Below are positions 1 to 8,322 of a DNA stretch of 64,000 bases, piece after piece. Each line of letters starts with the position of its first letter. Positions within the stretch are counted from its first letter, which is position 1. Origin of the DNA: Pseudolysobacter antarcticus (GTDB lineage: Bacteria > Pseudomonadota > Gammaproteobacteria > Xanthomonadales > Rhodanobacteraceae); NCBI RefSeq assembly GCF_004168365.1, contig NZ_CP035704.1, forward strand, positions 4,526,001-4,590,000, given 5' to 3'. A program made the translations under genes and the position numbers. The notes under the pieces were generated by a model. It had not been told where the DNA came from. It searched no databases and saw only the letters and a list, made by a program, of their open reading frames with translations.

Positions 1-121
1 TGGCGTAGTTATCGGCATACGCGCCTTCGGGCGCCGGCGCGTCGTAACGCACATAGTTCGGCGGCTGCACCACACAACCGCTGAGCGCCAGCGCGGCCAA
101 TAACAGAATGAAGCGTGACAT
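1..121 (-). CDS. Lipoprotein N-terminus (partial, runs off window)
   Basis: Only the first 40 codons are in the window. The start ATG is at 119-121 on the minus strand, preceded by a good Shine-Dalgarno (AGGAG). The translation opens MSRFILLLAALALSGC, a short lipoprotein signal with lipobox LSGC, followed by VVQPPNYVRYDAP. The mature protein is therefore probably a lipid-anchored envelope protein, but too little is visible to assign a family. It lies downstream of pepN on the same strand, separated by about 300 bases. Confidence 0.75.
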   Translation of the reverse strand, partial: MSRFILLLAALALSGCVVQPPNYVRYDAPAPEGAYADNYA

Positions 122-425
122 GATCGATTCTCCTACCCCACGTTTATGTGCTGAAGCTAGGCTCAAGGCAGTGAATTACGCCTGAACTCACAATGTTTAA
201 CGTGTGGGCACCAGAATGGTTGTCAACGCGATCATTGCCGTTCAGCCAACCGACTATGAGCGAAGGTTCATTGAGCGTGGCGAGATCGTGGATTGCGTGG
301 TCACCAACAATTTTTCGCATCATCCTTTCGGCATGACGATAACAGCCACCGCCGCCACGGCTGCAGATAAAACACAGCCTGCAATGCGTTACCGCGTTAC
401 ATTCGCGCGACAACCCAGGAAAATC
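122..425. other. Intergenic region, no gene seen
   Basis: About 304 bases between the partial lipoprotein gene and the end of pepN. Open frames exist on both strands but none has a plausible ribosome binding site or a recognisable product. The ribosome binding site of the lipoprotein gene (around 127-133) is the only feature I can support. A promoter for the lipoprotein gene should lie here, but I see no convincing -35/-10 pair. Confidence 0.6.
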
Positions 426-3071
426 TCAGGCCAGCGCGCGCTGCAGGATGTCGCGCAAGTCCGGTGACAACGTTGGCAGCTCGATCAGTCTTTGCAACTC
501 GCTCTGCATCAAGGCGCGGCGGTGCGGCTCGTAACGTCGCCACTCCTTGAAACTCGCGGCCAGGCGCGCGGCGACTTGCGGATTGATCGCATCAAGGCGC
601 TGCACGCACGCGCCGAAATACGCATAACCGGCGCCGTCGGCACGATGAAACGCGTGCAGGTTGCGGGCCAGAGTCATGAACAACGCATACACCTTGTTCG
701 GATTATTCCAGCGAAAATCCGCGCGTTCGGTCAAAGCCTGCACTGTATCCAGCGTATCTGCATGCGGCCGCGCGGCCTGCACGGCAAACCACTTGTCGAG
801 GACGAGCGCATCATCAGCATGGCGCGCGTGAAAAGCCGCCAACGCATGCTCCGCCGGTTCACCCCCGGCGCGCACCAGACAGACCAGCGCAGCGAGGCTG
901 TCGGTCATGCAGCGCGCGTTCTCGAACTGGTTTAGCGCGCGCACGATTCCAGCGGCATCGTTGCGCGAGCAGAGCAAATCGAGGCAACGATTTTTCAGGC
1001 GTCGACGTGCTGGCGCGCGCGCCTCGACCGCACCAGTTTCATCGGCGCTCAGCGCGTCGTAACGTGCAAGCACGCGCGCATGCAAAACCATTGCGATATT
1101 TTTTTCGAGCGCGCCGATCCGCGCATGCACAACATCGGGATCGATCTCGGCCAAACGCTCGGCGAGGATCGAATCAGCGGGCAAACTCAACAGTTGCGCG
1201 AGCAACGCCGGATCGAGCGTTGCATCGTCCATCGCCGCGGCCAGACCGTCGTTCATTGCGACCAGGGTTGTCGCATCATTCACGTCGGCATCGAACAAAC
1301 GTGTCATCAGCGCCTGCGCTGCCATCCAGCGATTGCAACCATCACTGTCGGCCCGCAACAGCAGCGCGAGATCGTCCGCGCTCACATCGAACTGCGGCAA
1401 TACCGGCGCCGAATATCCGCGCAATAACGACGGCACTGGCGGCGCAAAAACATCCTCGAACACCAACGTCATACTGTCGCGATCGAGCACGAACACACGC
1501 TCGATTCCGCTCGCTGCAACTTCGCCGGCAAGCCGCAACGGCACTGCATCGCCATTCGGCAGATACAAACTCAGCGCTACCGGAATCGGCAAAGGCGAAT
1601 TGTCCGCCGCCAATAAAATCGACGCGACTTGCTGCGACAACTGCAAATGATAGGTGCGAGTCGCAGCATCGTAACGGCCATTGGCGCTGAGTCGCGGCGT
1701 GCCGGCTTGGCGATACCAGCTCAGGTAATTCGATAAGTCGGTTTTGTTGGCATCACCGAGCGCGGCCAAAAAATCTTCGACCGTGGCGGCTTGCCCATCG
1801 TGCCGCGCGAAGTACAAATCCATGCCGCGGCGGAATCCGTCACGACCCAATGCCACGGCCAGCATGCGCACGATTTCCGCGCCTTTTTCGTAGATCGTGG
1901 CGGTGTAGAAATTATTGATTTCGAGATAGTGCTCGGGCCGTACCGCATGCGCGAGCGGGCCGGCGTCTTCGGCAAATTGCGCGCGCCACAACGTTTGCAC
2001 ATCCTCGATGCGCTTGAGCGATCGCGAGCCCATATCGGCGCAGAATTCCTGCTCGCGATATACCGTCAAGCCTTCTTTCAAACTCAGCTGAAACCAGTCG
2101 CGGCACGTGACGCGATTGCCGGTCCAGTTGTGGAAATATTCATGCGCGACCACGGCCTCCACATGCGCAAAATCCGCATCGGTGCTGGTCTGCATATTGG
2201 CCAGCAGATATTTTGCGTTGAAGATATTGAGACCCTTGTTCTCCATCGCGCCCATCGTGAAATCGTGCGTGGCGACGATATTGAATACATCGAGATCGTA
2301 GGCGCGACCGAATTTTTCCTCGTCCCAGCGCATCGAATGTTTGAGGCTTCGCATGGCGTGATCGCACTGCGCGATCGCATTCGCCTCAGCATAAATGCGC
2401 AGGCAGACATCGCGACCTTCGCTGGTGCGATAGTGGTCTTCGATATGTTCGAGCTTTCCCGCGACCAGCGCGAACAAATAACTCGGTTTCGGATGCGGAT
2501 CGAGCCAGCGCGCCCAATGCCGTCCGTCCGGCAATTCACCCGCGCCGTCAGGATTGCCGTTCGCCAGCAGCACCGGATACCGCGCGCGATCGGCGCGCAA
2601 CATCACGCTGTAGCGTGCGAGCACATCCGGGCGATCAGTAAAAAACGTGATGCGCCGAAACCCTTCGGCTTCGCATTGCGTGAGCAGAAACCCGGCCTCG
2701 TGCGAGCCGCTTAGATAGAGGCCTTGCAACGCTGTATTGAGCTCCGGTGCGATGCGTACGCGCGTGCGCAAACGCACGTTGCCGCGTGCGTGGGGCACAG
2801 TCAAGCCATTTGCATCGAGTTGGTAATCCGCGGGCGATAATTCGCACCCATCCAGAGAAATTTCCAGCAACTCCAGCGCTTCGCCATGAAGAAATAACGC
2901 GGCATCCGCTTGCGCGGGATCCTGCTGCAATTCCAGCTCGGCCAGCACCTCGGTCTGCGCTGCGTCCAGATCGAATTCCAGCGCGACATTGCGCACCGAC
3001 CACGCCGGCGCGCGATAGTCGTGCAGATATACCGGTGCGCGCTGCGCGGCGGTCAATTCCGATGCACTCAT
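426..3071 (-). CDS. pepN: Aminopeptidase N (M1 family zinc metallopeptidase)
   Basis: Cytoplasmic zinc exopeptidase that removes N-terminal residues from peptides. The 881 residues match the usual size of proteobacterial PepN (E. coli about 870). Seen in order: N-terminal beta domain; substrate-binding GAMEN motif near residues 273-277; zinc motif HEYFH near 309-313 with the third ligand Glu in LKEGLT near 332, 18 residues later as the family requires; then the long alpha-helical C-terminal domain. The start MSASELTAAQ puts the first conserved segment (YLHDYRAPAW) at the usual distance. It is divergent from the PLP enzyme at 3212, with 140 bases between them. No defects seen. Confidence 0.97.
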   Translation of the reverse strand: MSASELTAAQRAPVYLHDYRAPAWSVRNVALEFDLDAAQTEVLAELELQQDPAQADAALFLHGEALELLEISLDGCELSPADYQLDANGLTVPHARGNVRLRTRVRIAPELNTALQGLYLSGSHEAGFLLTQCEAEGFRRITFFTDRPDVLARYSVMLRADRARYPVLLANGNPDGAGELPDGRHWARWLDPHPKPSYLFALVAGKLEHIEDHYRTSEGRDVCLRIYAEANAIAQCDHAMRSLKHSMRWDEEKFGRAYDLDVFNIVATHDFTMGAMENKGLNIFNAKYLLANMQTSTDADFAHVEAVVAHEYFHNWTGNRVTCRDWFQLSLKEGLTVYREQEFCADMGSRSLKRIEDVQTLWRAQFAEDAGPLAHAVRPEHYLEINNFYTATIYEKGAEIVRMLAVALGRDGFRRGMDLYFARHDGQAATVEDFLAALGDANKTDLSNYLSWYRQAGTPRLSANGRYDAATRTYHLQLSQQVASILLAADNSPLPIPVALSLYLPNGDAVPLRLAGEVAASGIERVFVLDRDSMTLVFEDVFAPPVPSLLRGYSAPVLPQFDVSADDLALLLRADSDGCNRWMAAQALMTRLFDADVNDATTLVAMNDGLAAAMDDATLDPALLAQLLSLPADSILAERLAEIDPDVVHARIGALEKNIAMVLHARVLARYDALSADETGAVEARAPARRRLKNRCLDLLCSRNDAAGIVRALNQFENARCMTDSLAALVCLVRAGGEPAEHALAAFHARHADDALVLDKWFAVQAARPHADTLDTVQALTERADFRWNNPNKVYALFMTLARNLHAFHRADGAGYAYFGACVQRLDAINPQVAARLAASFKEWRRYEPHRRALMQSELQRLIELPTLSPDLRDILQRALA

Positions 3072-3211
3072 AAATCCATCAACTCGATCAGGTTATCGGC
3101 ACACAGTTTGACTGCTCATCGCCACGCTGTCGAAGGCCACCTGCCGATCTGCACTGGTCAGCGCGCGGGCGCGGCGTGTATGGTTATCGTTCCGCCAAAA
3201 TCCCTCTGCTT

Positions 3212-4165
3212 ATGTCGCCTTTAATCGTTCCCACGCTCGCTGATATTCATACCGCCGCCACGCGCATTGCGCCGTACGCGCATCGCACACCGGTGTTGCG
3301 TTCGCGCGGAGTGGATGCCTTGGTCGGTGCCGAATTGTTTTTCAAATGTGAGAATTTTCAGCGCGTCGGCGCATTCAAGTTTCGCGGTGCATGCAACGCC
3401 GTGTGGGCGCTGGATGATGCGGTCGCGCAACGCGGCGTGGTCACGCATTCGTCCGGTAATCACGGCGCGGCGCTCGCACTGGCGGCGAGCACGCGCGGCA
3501 TCAAGGCGCATGTGATCGTGCCCGAAGGCGCGGTGAAATCCAAACTCGCTGCGATCGAAAATTACGGCGCGATCCTGCATCGCTGCGCCGCCACGATTGC
3601 CGCACGCGAGGAAGCTGCCGAACGCGTGCGCCATGAAACCGGCGCCACGCTGGTGCATCCGTATACCGATCCGCACGTGATCGCCGGACAAGGCACGGCA
3701 ACGCTGGAACTGCTGAACGAGATCACCGAACTCGATGCCTTGATCGCACCGCTCGGCGGCGGCGGACTGATCGGCGGCTCGGCGATTGCGGCGAAATCGC
3801 AATTCCCGACGATGCAAATTTTCGCCGCCGAGCCGGAAGGCGCAGCCGATGGTTTTGCATCGCTGCAGCGTGGCGAGCGCGTGACCGATATCGTGCCGAA
3901 CACGATTTGCGATGGCCTGCGCGGCACCATCGGCGCGATCAATCTGCACCTGCTGCAACTTTACGGCGTGGATGTTTTATTGGTCAGCGATAGCGAAACG
4001 ATTGCCGCGATGCGGCTGATCTGGGACCGGATGAAGATCGTCGTCGAAGCATCGTGCGCCACCGTGCTGGCCGCATTGATAAAAAACCGCGAACGCTTTC
4101 AAGGCCAGCGCATCGGCCTGATTATTTCCGGCGGCAATGTCGATTTGTCCGACCTGCCGTGGTGA
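3212..4165 (+). CDS. PLP-dependent serine racemase / threonine dehydratase-like enzyme
   Basis: Fold-type II PLP enzyme of the serine/threonine dehydratase group, 317 residues. The PLP lysine is K56 in GAFKFRG, the same position as in eukaryotic serine racemase. The substrate loop SSGNHGAALA follows near residues 80-88 and the phosphate-binding glycine loop GGGGLIGG near 182-189; the protein ends in the conserved SGGNVD segment. It lacks the C-terminal ACT domain of biosynthetic IlvA, so serine racemase, catabolic threonine dehydratase or hydroxyaspartate ammonia-lyase all fit and the sequence alone does not decide. I chose the ATG at 3212 (MSPLIVPTLADI) because the family begins there; an upstream ATG at 3176 would add 12 unconserved residues. 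It is probably cotranscribed with the DUF2214 gene 13 bases downstream. Confidence 0.85.
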   Translation: MSPLIVPTLADIHTAATRIAPYAHRTPVLRSRGVDALVGAELFFKCENFQRVGAFKFRGACNAVWALDDAVAQRGVVTHSSGNHGAALALAASTRGIKAHVIVPEGAVKSKLAAIENYGAILHRCAATIAAREEAAERVRHETGATLVHPYTDPHVIAGQGTATLELLNEITELDALIAPLGGGGLIGGSAIAAKSQFPTMQIFAAEPEGAADGFASLQRGERVTDIVPNTICDGLRGTIGAINLHLLQLYGVDVLLVSDSETIAAMRLIWDRMKIVVEASCATVLAALIKNRERFQGQRIGLIISGGNVDLSDLPW

Positions 4166-4178
4166 GTGAAGGATAAAC

Positions 4179-4637
4179 ATGATCATTGATGCCGTACTCG
4201 CCTACCTGCATTTCCTCAGCATTTTTTTCCTCGCTTTCACGCTGCTGCGCGAATGGGCGTTGTTGCGCGGCGGGCCGCCAGCGCTCGATATCAAAGCGCT
4301 GGTACGCACCGATCGGCATTATTTGTATGCGGCAATCGCAGTGCTCGCGAGCGGCCTCGGTCGTGTGCTGCTCGGCATAAAACCTTGGGCATTTTATGCG
4401 CACAATCCGGTGCTCCACGTCAAGATCGGATTGTTCGTGCTGATCGGAATCCTGTCGATCCAGCCGACGCTCGCGTTCATCCGCTGGCGCCGCGCGCAAG
4501 CCGCCGATGCGGACTATCGCGTCGCGCCGAACGACTGGCGATTCGTACGCCGCATGCTACTTATCGAACTGCATCTGCTCGCGCTGATTCCGCTGCTCGC
4601 CACGCTGATGGCGCGCGGTGTTGGTTTGCATAGCTAA
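4179..4637 (+). CDS. DUF2214 family integral membrane protein
   Basis: 152 residues with four predicted transmembrane segments (about 3-22, 46-65, 80-100 and 128-148). The polar conserved features of DUF2214 are visible: LREW after helix 1, RTDRHYLYA before helix 2 and a WAFYAHNPVLHVKIGLF loop. The function of the family is unknown. It starts 13 bases after the PLP enzyme stop and is likely in the same transcript. Nothing ties it to amino acid metabolism except position. Confidence 0.8.
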   Translation: MIIDAVLAYLHFLSIFFLAFTLLREWALLRGGPPALDIKALVRTDRHYLYAAIAVLASGLGRVLLGIKPWAFYAHNPVLHVKIGLFVLIGILSIQPTLAFIRWRRAQAADADYRVAPNDWRFVRRMLLIELHLLALIPLLATLMARGVGLHS

Positions 4638-4715
4638 AATAACGCTGCACGGGTTACTTGTTGTCGCGATTCCCGCCGCCTCGCGCGGCGCGTTGATTCA
4701 AATATTAGGGTGTAC

Positions 4716-5276
4716 ATGAATAGCTACTCGTTGCCCATATCCACCGAGACTGGAGCCGCCCTCGCGGCGCTTCGCGCCGGCGTATCGCATATCGGAGTCA
4801 TCGGTCGAGCCAATGGATTGGAGGGTGTCTTTGGTTGCGTTCTCGAAACCAAGTCCGGTCAGATAATCGAGATTCGCGCACAGGGAGATTATCTTGAGTA
4901 CAAGTTTGAGGTTTTTTCGGTCGGCGCTTCTATCACTACAACGGCTCAGTTCGAAGAGATGCAGGTACTTTCATTAGTCGGGCCTGTTCAGGTGCTTCTA
5001 CTGCAGACGGAAGATTGGCTCGACCCCGGCGTTTCTTGTGAGGGAGCGCTGGGTCAGAATCCGATCATGCAATGCCGAGGTCAGCCAGGCGGAGCGCCAT
5101 CCACCGCAGTAGCTGCTTGTACATATTTTGGAGGCGTAGAGCTTCGCGATGCCAACGGACTTACTGTAACCATCGCCACCTTGGCCTTCCCGTGCGCAAT
5201 CCATGTAAGTGCAGTTGAAAAAACTGGCAAGATTGATCGAAATGCATTCTGCGGCATTGCACTTGGTTCTGCGTAA
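4716..5276 (+). CDS. Hypothetical protein, low-GC islet gene 1
   Basis: Predicted product of 186 residues that I do not recognise. ATG 4716 is used; an in-frame GTG two codons earlier is possible. No signal peptide or membrane helix is evident. The sequence looks soluble and beta-rich, with several glycine-rich turns and five cysteines (segments FGCVL, GVSCEG, MQCRG, AACTY, FPCAI), which suggests a folded domain. Codon choice is more AT-rich than its neighbours (many ttt, att, aat, agt). With the next gene it forms a short islet between conserved housekeeping genes. It could be laterally acquired; whether it is expressed is unknown. Confidence 0.55.
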   Translation: MNSYSLPISTETGAALAALRAGVSHIGVIGRANGLEGVFGCVLETKSGQIIEIRAQGDYLEYKFEVFSVGASITTTAQFEEMQVLSLVGPVQVLLLQTEDWLDPGVSCEGALGQNPIMQCRGQPGGAPSTAVAACTYFGGVELRDANGLTVTIATLAFPCAIHVSAVEKTGKIDRNAFCGIALGSA

Positions 5277-5352
5277 TCCTTCCTTCAAGCCGATCCTCGC
5301 CAGCCGCTTCGCCACTTGGCGTGATCTGCTTTAAGTCAAACTTGAGGCTGCA

Positions 5353-5643
5353 GTGAACGCTACTTTGAAGCACACTCTAAATCTTGCAGTCGTCGGCGCT
5401 GGGCTCGCATTGCTGTATTTGTCCTTCAAAGCGGCTATGTGCGTCTTCGCCGCAGCGACATTTTCTCACGGCATCATTGGCGCGTATCGGCGAAAAATTA
5501 CAGTCCACGGCAGGCGCGGCCCCAGCAAGACTTATGTTGGTCGGGCAGCAGTTCATGAGGGACTATTCACCGCATTCTTAGGGCTTACGTTTGCTCTTAT
5601 GGCGGCGTTCTTCTTTTGGCTTCTTCCCTTGTGGCAGCATTAG
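5353..5643 (+). CDS. Hypothetical small membrane protein, low-GC islet gene 2
   Basis: 96 residues starting at GTG 5353 (MNATLKHTLN). Two hydrophobic segments, about 9-40 and 72-92, flank a basic central loop (YRRKITVHGRRGPSKTYVGR), so a two-helix inner membrane protein with a charged loop is likely. I do not recognise the family. It lies 76 bases after the 4716 gene on the same strand and shares its lower GC, so the two may be cotranscribed. It converges on the EamA gene with only 23 bases between their stops. Confidence 0.55.
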   Translation: MNATLKHTLNLAVVGAGLALLYLSFKAAMCVFAAATFSHGIIGAYRRKITVHGRRGPSKTYVGRAAVHEGLFTAFLGLTFALMAAFFFWLLPLWQH

Positions 5644-5666
5644 CCTAACTAGATCGGATCACACAC

Positions 5667-6665
5667 TCAGTCAATTCGATCGCTGCGCAACACACGCATC
5701 GCGGCTGCATCGCTTGCCGCAGCACGCGCACTGATTCGGCTAAACAAGATGATGCCGACGATCACGACCACGATGCCAAAAGCGGCGATGCCGCTCGGCC
5801 AATCTTCGTTGAGCCAGAAAACGCCGATCAAGGTCGAGAAAATAATTTCCGCGGCTTGCATTGCTTCGACCGCGGCGAGCGAGGTCGGGTTTTCGCGCAC
5901 CATCGCCGTAGCCTTGAAAAAAAGCACGGTCGCGATCACGCCTGAAAACAGCGCCACGCCGCCGGCTTGCAGCACTTGCGCCGGGCTCGGCCAACCGGCT
6001 TCGTGATACGCATAAATAGTGAGCAGCAACCACACCGGCTGGCTTGCCAAGGTCATGCCGAACACACGCTGCGTCGCATTCAACGGCGTGCCGCTGCTTT
6101 CGAGATGCAGCAGGATCATGCGATTGCCGAGCGGATAGAGAAACGCCGCGATCAGCACGCACAGCAGCGCGAACCACGCACTCGCATCGAGCTTGCCGTG
6201 GAAATGTCCGAGCTGCATCAGCAGCACACCGAACAGCACCAATAACGCCATCGCGAGTGCGGGCAGCGGAATGCGGCGGCGCGTATCGCGATAGATCAGC
6301 GGCGACAACAGCAGGCCGGCGATCACCGTGGTCTGGAACGATCCGGCGATCAACCACGCCGGCCCGCTCGATGCGGCGTAGGTGAGGCAAATACAGAACA
6401 GGCCGAAACCGATGCCGCCCCACAGCAACCAGATGCGCGGATGCCGGCGTAATTCTCGCGGCAATTGACCGAGCCCGCCTTGCAGCGGCAGCACGAGCGC
6501 GAGCAACGGCAAGGTGAGCAGATAACGCAACGCCGCGGTCCACGCCCAGTGCCCGCCGCCGAGCACCATGCTGCGATTCAATACGTAGGTCATCGTGAAA
6601 AACAGCGCGGATGCGAGGCCGATCAGCACCGCATTCGACGCGTTATGCGGCGCTGCGGATTTCAT
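5667..6665 (-). CDS. EamA/DMT-family transporter coupled to the biotin operon
   Basis: 332 residues with about ten hydrophobic helices in two five-helix halves, the drug/metabolite transporter layout. Its start codon overlaps the bioC stop by 4 bases (ATGA), so it is probably translated with the biotin genes bioB, bioF, bioH and bioC. DMT proteins export or import many small metabolites. The substrate cannot be read from sequence, but the coupling suggests a metabolite linked to biotin or pimelate. The C-terminal tail (SDAAAMRVLRSDRID) is polar and cytoplasmic. Confident about family, not substrate. Confidence 0.88.
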   Translation of the reverse strand: MKSAAPHNASNAVLIGLASALFFTMTYVLNRSMVLGGGHWAWTAALRYLLTLPLLALVLPLQGGLGQLPRELRRHPRIWLLWGGIGFGLFCICLTYAASSGPAWLIAGSFQTTVIAGLLLSPLIYRDTRRRIPLPALAMALLVLFGVLLMQLGHFHGKLDASAWFALLCVLIAAFLYPLGNRMILLHLESSGTPLNATQRVFGMTLASQPVWLLLTIYAYHEAGWPSPAQVLQAGGVALFSGVIATVLFFKATAMVRENPTSLAAVEAMQAAEIIFSTLIGVFWLNEDWPSGIAAFGIVVVIVGIILFSRISARAAASDAAAMRVLRSDRID

Positions 6666-7558
6666 CGCGCGCTGCGCCGACTGCCACGCAATTTATCAAC
6701 GGAAAAACTCGCGATCTCGCCATCGCCATCGCGTCGCGGTTGTCCCGGTGGCGGCCCCCACGCATGGGCATAGACCACTTCGTAAGTCGCTGGCAAGACA
6801 CCATCGCGGCGATGTGTTTCGTACGCGGCGAACATTTTTTGCAGACGTTGTTTGCCGGTCAACGCGCGGCTGCGCGATACATCGGCGTTGCTCGCGCCAA
6901 TGCCTTTGAGATCGCGCATCAGCGCCGGCACATCGGCGTAGGTGAGATTGAAGCGCTCGGCATCCAGCACCGGATCGCGAAAACCTGCGGCCATCAACGC
7001 ATCGCCGATGCGCATCATGTCGGCGAAACGACTGACGTGCGCTGTGGCGTCGACACTCGCCCACGCATCGCGAAGTTCATGCAGCGTATCCGGCCCAAGC
7101 GTGGAAATCGCCATGAAACCGTCGGGCTTGAGCACACGACGAAATTCGTTGAAAACGCCCGGCAAATCTTCGCACCATTGCAGGCACAAACTCGAGAACA
7201 ATACATCGATGCTGGCCTCGGCCAACGGCAGCGCATTGGTGTCGGCGCAGATCGCCGCAACGGGTTTCTGCAACAGATTTTGCCAGCCACCGGTATTGCG
7301 CCGCATCTGCTGCAACATCGGCAGCGCGAGATCCAGTGCGATGATGAGTGCCTTCGGAAATTGCCGGCGCAATTGCCCCGTGGCATGACCGGGACCGCAG
7401 CCGATATCGAGCACACGCAGTGGCGCTGGCTTGAGGAATTCCATGCGCTCAAGCAAACGCGATTCGACTTCGCGCTGCAACGCGGCGTGCTCATCGTAGT
7501 TGCTCGCGGCGCGCGAAAAGTGGCGGCGGATTTGCGCGTGATCGAAAAGACGATTCAT
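6662..7558 (-). CDS. bioC: Malonyl-ACP O-methyltransferase (biotin synthesis)
   Basis: SAM-dependent methyltransferase that caps malonyl-ACP so the fatty acid machinery can build the pimeloyl chain of biotin. Of 298 residues, motif I is VLDIGCGPGHATG (about 49-61), followed by the class I signatures ALDLALPML and LPLAEASIDVLFSSLCLQW. The N-terminal FDHAQIRRHFSRAASNYDEHAALQ is typical of BioC. The start overlaps the bioH stop by 4 bases and the stop overlaps the EamA start by 4 bases. The C-terminus (YAHAWGPPPGQPRRDGDGEIASF) is a recognisable BioC tail in xanthomonads. Confidence 0.95.
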   Translation of the reverse strand: MNRLFDHAQIRRHFSRAASNYDEHAALQREVESRLLERMEFLKPAPLRVLDIGCGPGHATGQLRRQFPKALIIALDLALPMLQQMRRNTGGWQNLLQKPVAAICADTNALPLAEASIDVLFSSLCLQWCEDLPGVFNEFRRVLKPDGFMAISTLGPDTLHELRDAWASVDATAHVSRFADMMRIGDALMAAGFRDPVLDAERFNLTYADVPALMRDLKGIGASNADVSRSRALTGKQRLQKMFAAYETHRRDGVLPATYEVVYAHAWGPPPGQPRRDGDGEIASFSVDKLRGSRRSAR

Positions 7559-8322
7559 GCCGGCAACGAATCTGCGAAAGCGCTAATGGCGTGCGCGACA
7601 ACATCGGCATGACCAATGAACGGCGCGTGGCCGCCACCGGCGATTTTCTCGAAACGCGCGTTACGACTGTGTTGCGCCGCCCACTGCATCGCCTGCCACG
7701 GAATCAATCGATCGCGCGCGCCGGCCAGCCACAAACTCGGCACATCGAGCTGCGCGAGCTCGGCGCGCATGTCGCTGGGTTCGAGCAGATTCAAACCATC
7801 CTGCAGCACGCGCAACGCCGGCTCGCCGCGCTCGAACAAACGCTCGCGCAACTCGCGCAATTCATCGCGCGCGCAATCGCTGCCGTGTACTTCGAGCGCG
7901 AGGAATCGATCCAGCGTGCCGCGATAATCGCGGCCCAAGTCCGCACCGAATTGCTCGAAAACTTCCGGCGCCACCGCATGTGGCCAATCCGGGCCAATCA
8001 CAAAACGCGGCGACGAAGCGATCATCACCAAACCACGCACCTGCGGCGAAACATCCAGCGCGGCGCGCAACGCGACCAGACCGCCCAGCGACCAGCCGAT
8101 CCAGATCGCTGGCGGCGTGGCAATTGCGATGCGGCTTACGCAGTCATCGAGGGTCAACGCAACATCGCGTTCGGGGCTCGCGCCGTGCCCGGGCAGATCG
8201 ACCAGATGCAAGCGAAACCTCTGCGCGAGAATTTCAGTGAGCGGCGCGAAAATTCCGCTGTGCATGGCCCAGCCGTGGATCAGCACGAGATCTCTGCCGG
8301 TGCCCGTGATTTCGATATTCAT
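7555..8322 (-). CDS. bioH: Pimeloyl-ACP methyl ester carboxylesterase
   Basis: Alpha/beta hydrolase that demethylates pimeloyl-ACP methyl ester, releasing the chain for BioF. 255 residues, as in E. coli BioH. The oxyanion region HGWAMHSGIF is near residue 15, the nucleophile Ser sits in GWSLGG near 77, the acid is probably the Asp in AGARDRLIP near 203, and the His is in GGGHAPFIGH near 231. Translational coupling on both sides (4-base overlaps with bioF and bioC) confirms the assignment over a generic hydrolase. Confidence 0.94.
   Translation of the reverse strand: MNIEITGTGRDLVLIHGWAMHSGIFAPLTEILAQRFRLHLVDLPGHGASPERDVALTLDDCVSRIAIATPPAIWIGWSLGGLVALRAALDVSPQVRGLVMIASSPRFVIGPDWPHAVAPEVFEQFGADLGRDYRGTLDRFLALEVHGSDCARDELRELRERLFERGEPALRVLQDGLNLLEPSDMRAELAQLDVPSLWLAGARDRLIPWQAMQWAAQHSRNARFEKIAGGGHAPFIGHADVVAHAISAFADSLPA

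Noticed and set aside
4674-4690. GC hairpin (CGCCGC-ctcgc-GCGGCG) as a terminator after the DUF2214 gene
   Set aside because: Short stem with no T-run on either strand; could be chance in GC-rich DNA.
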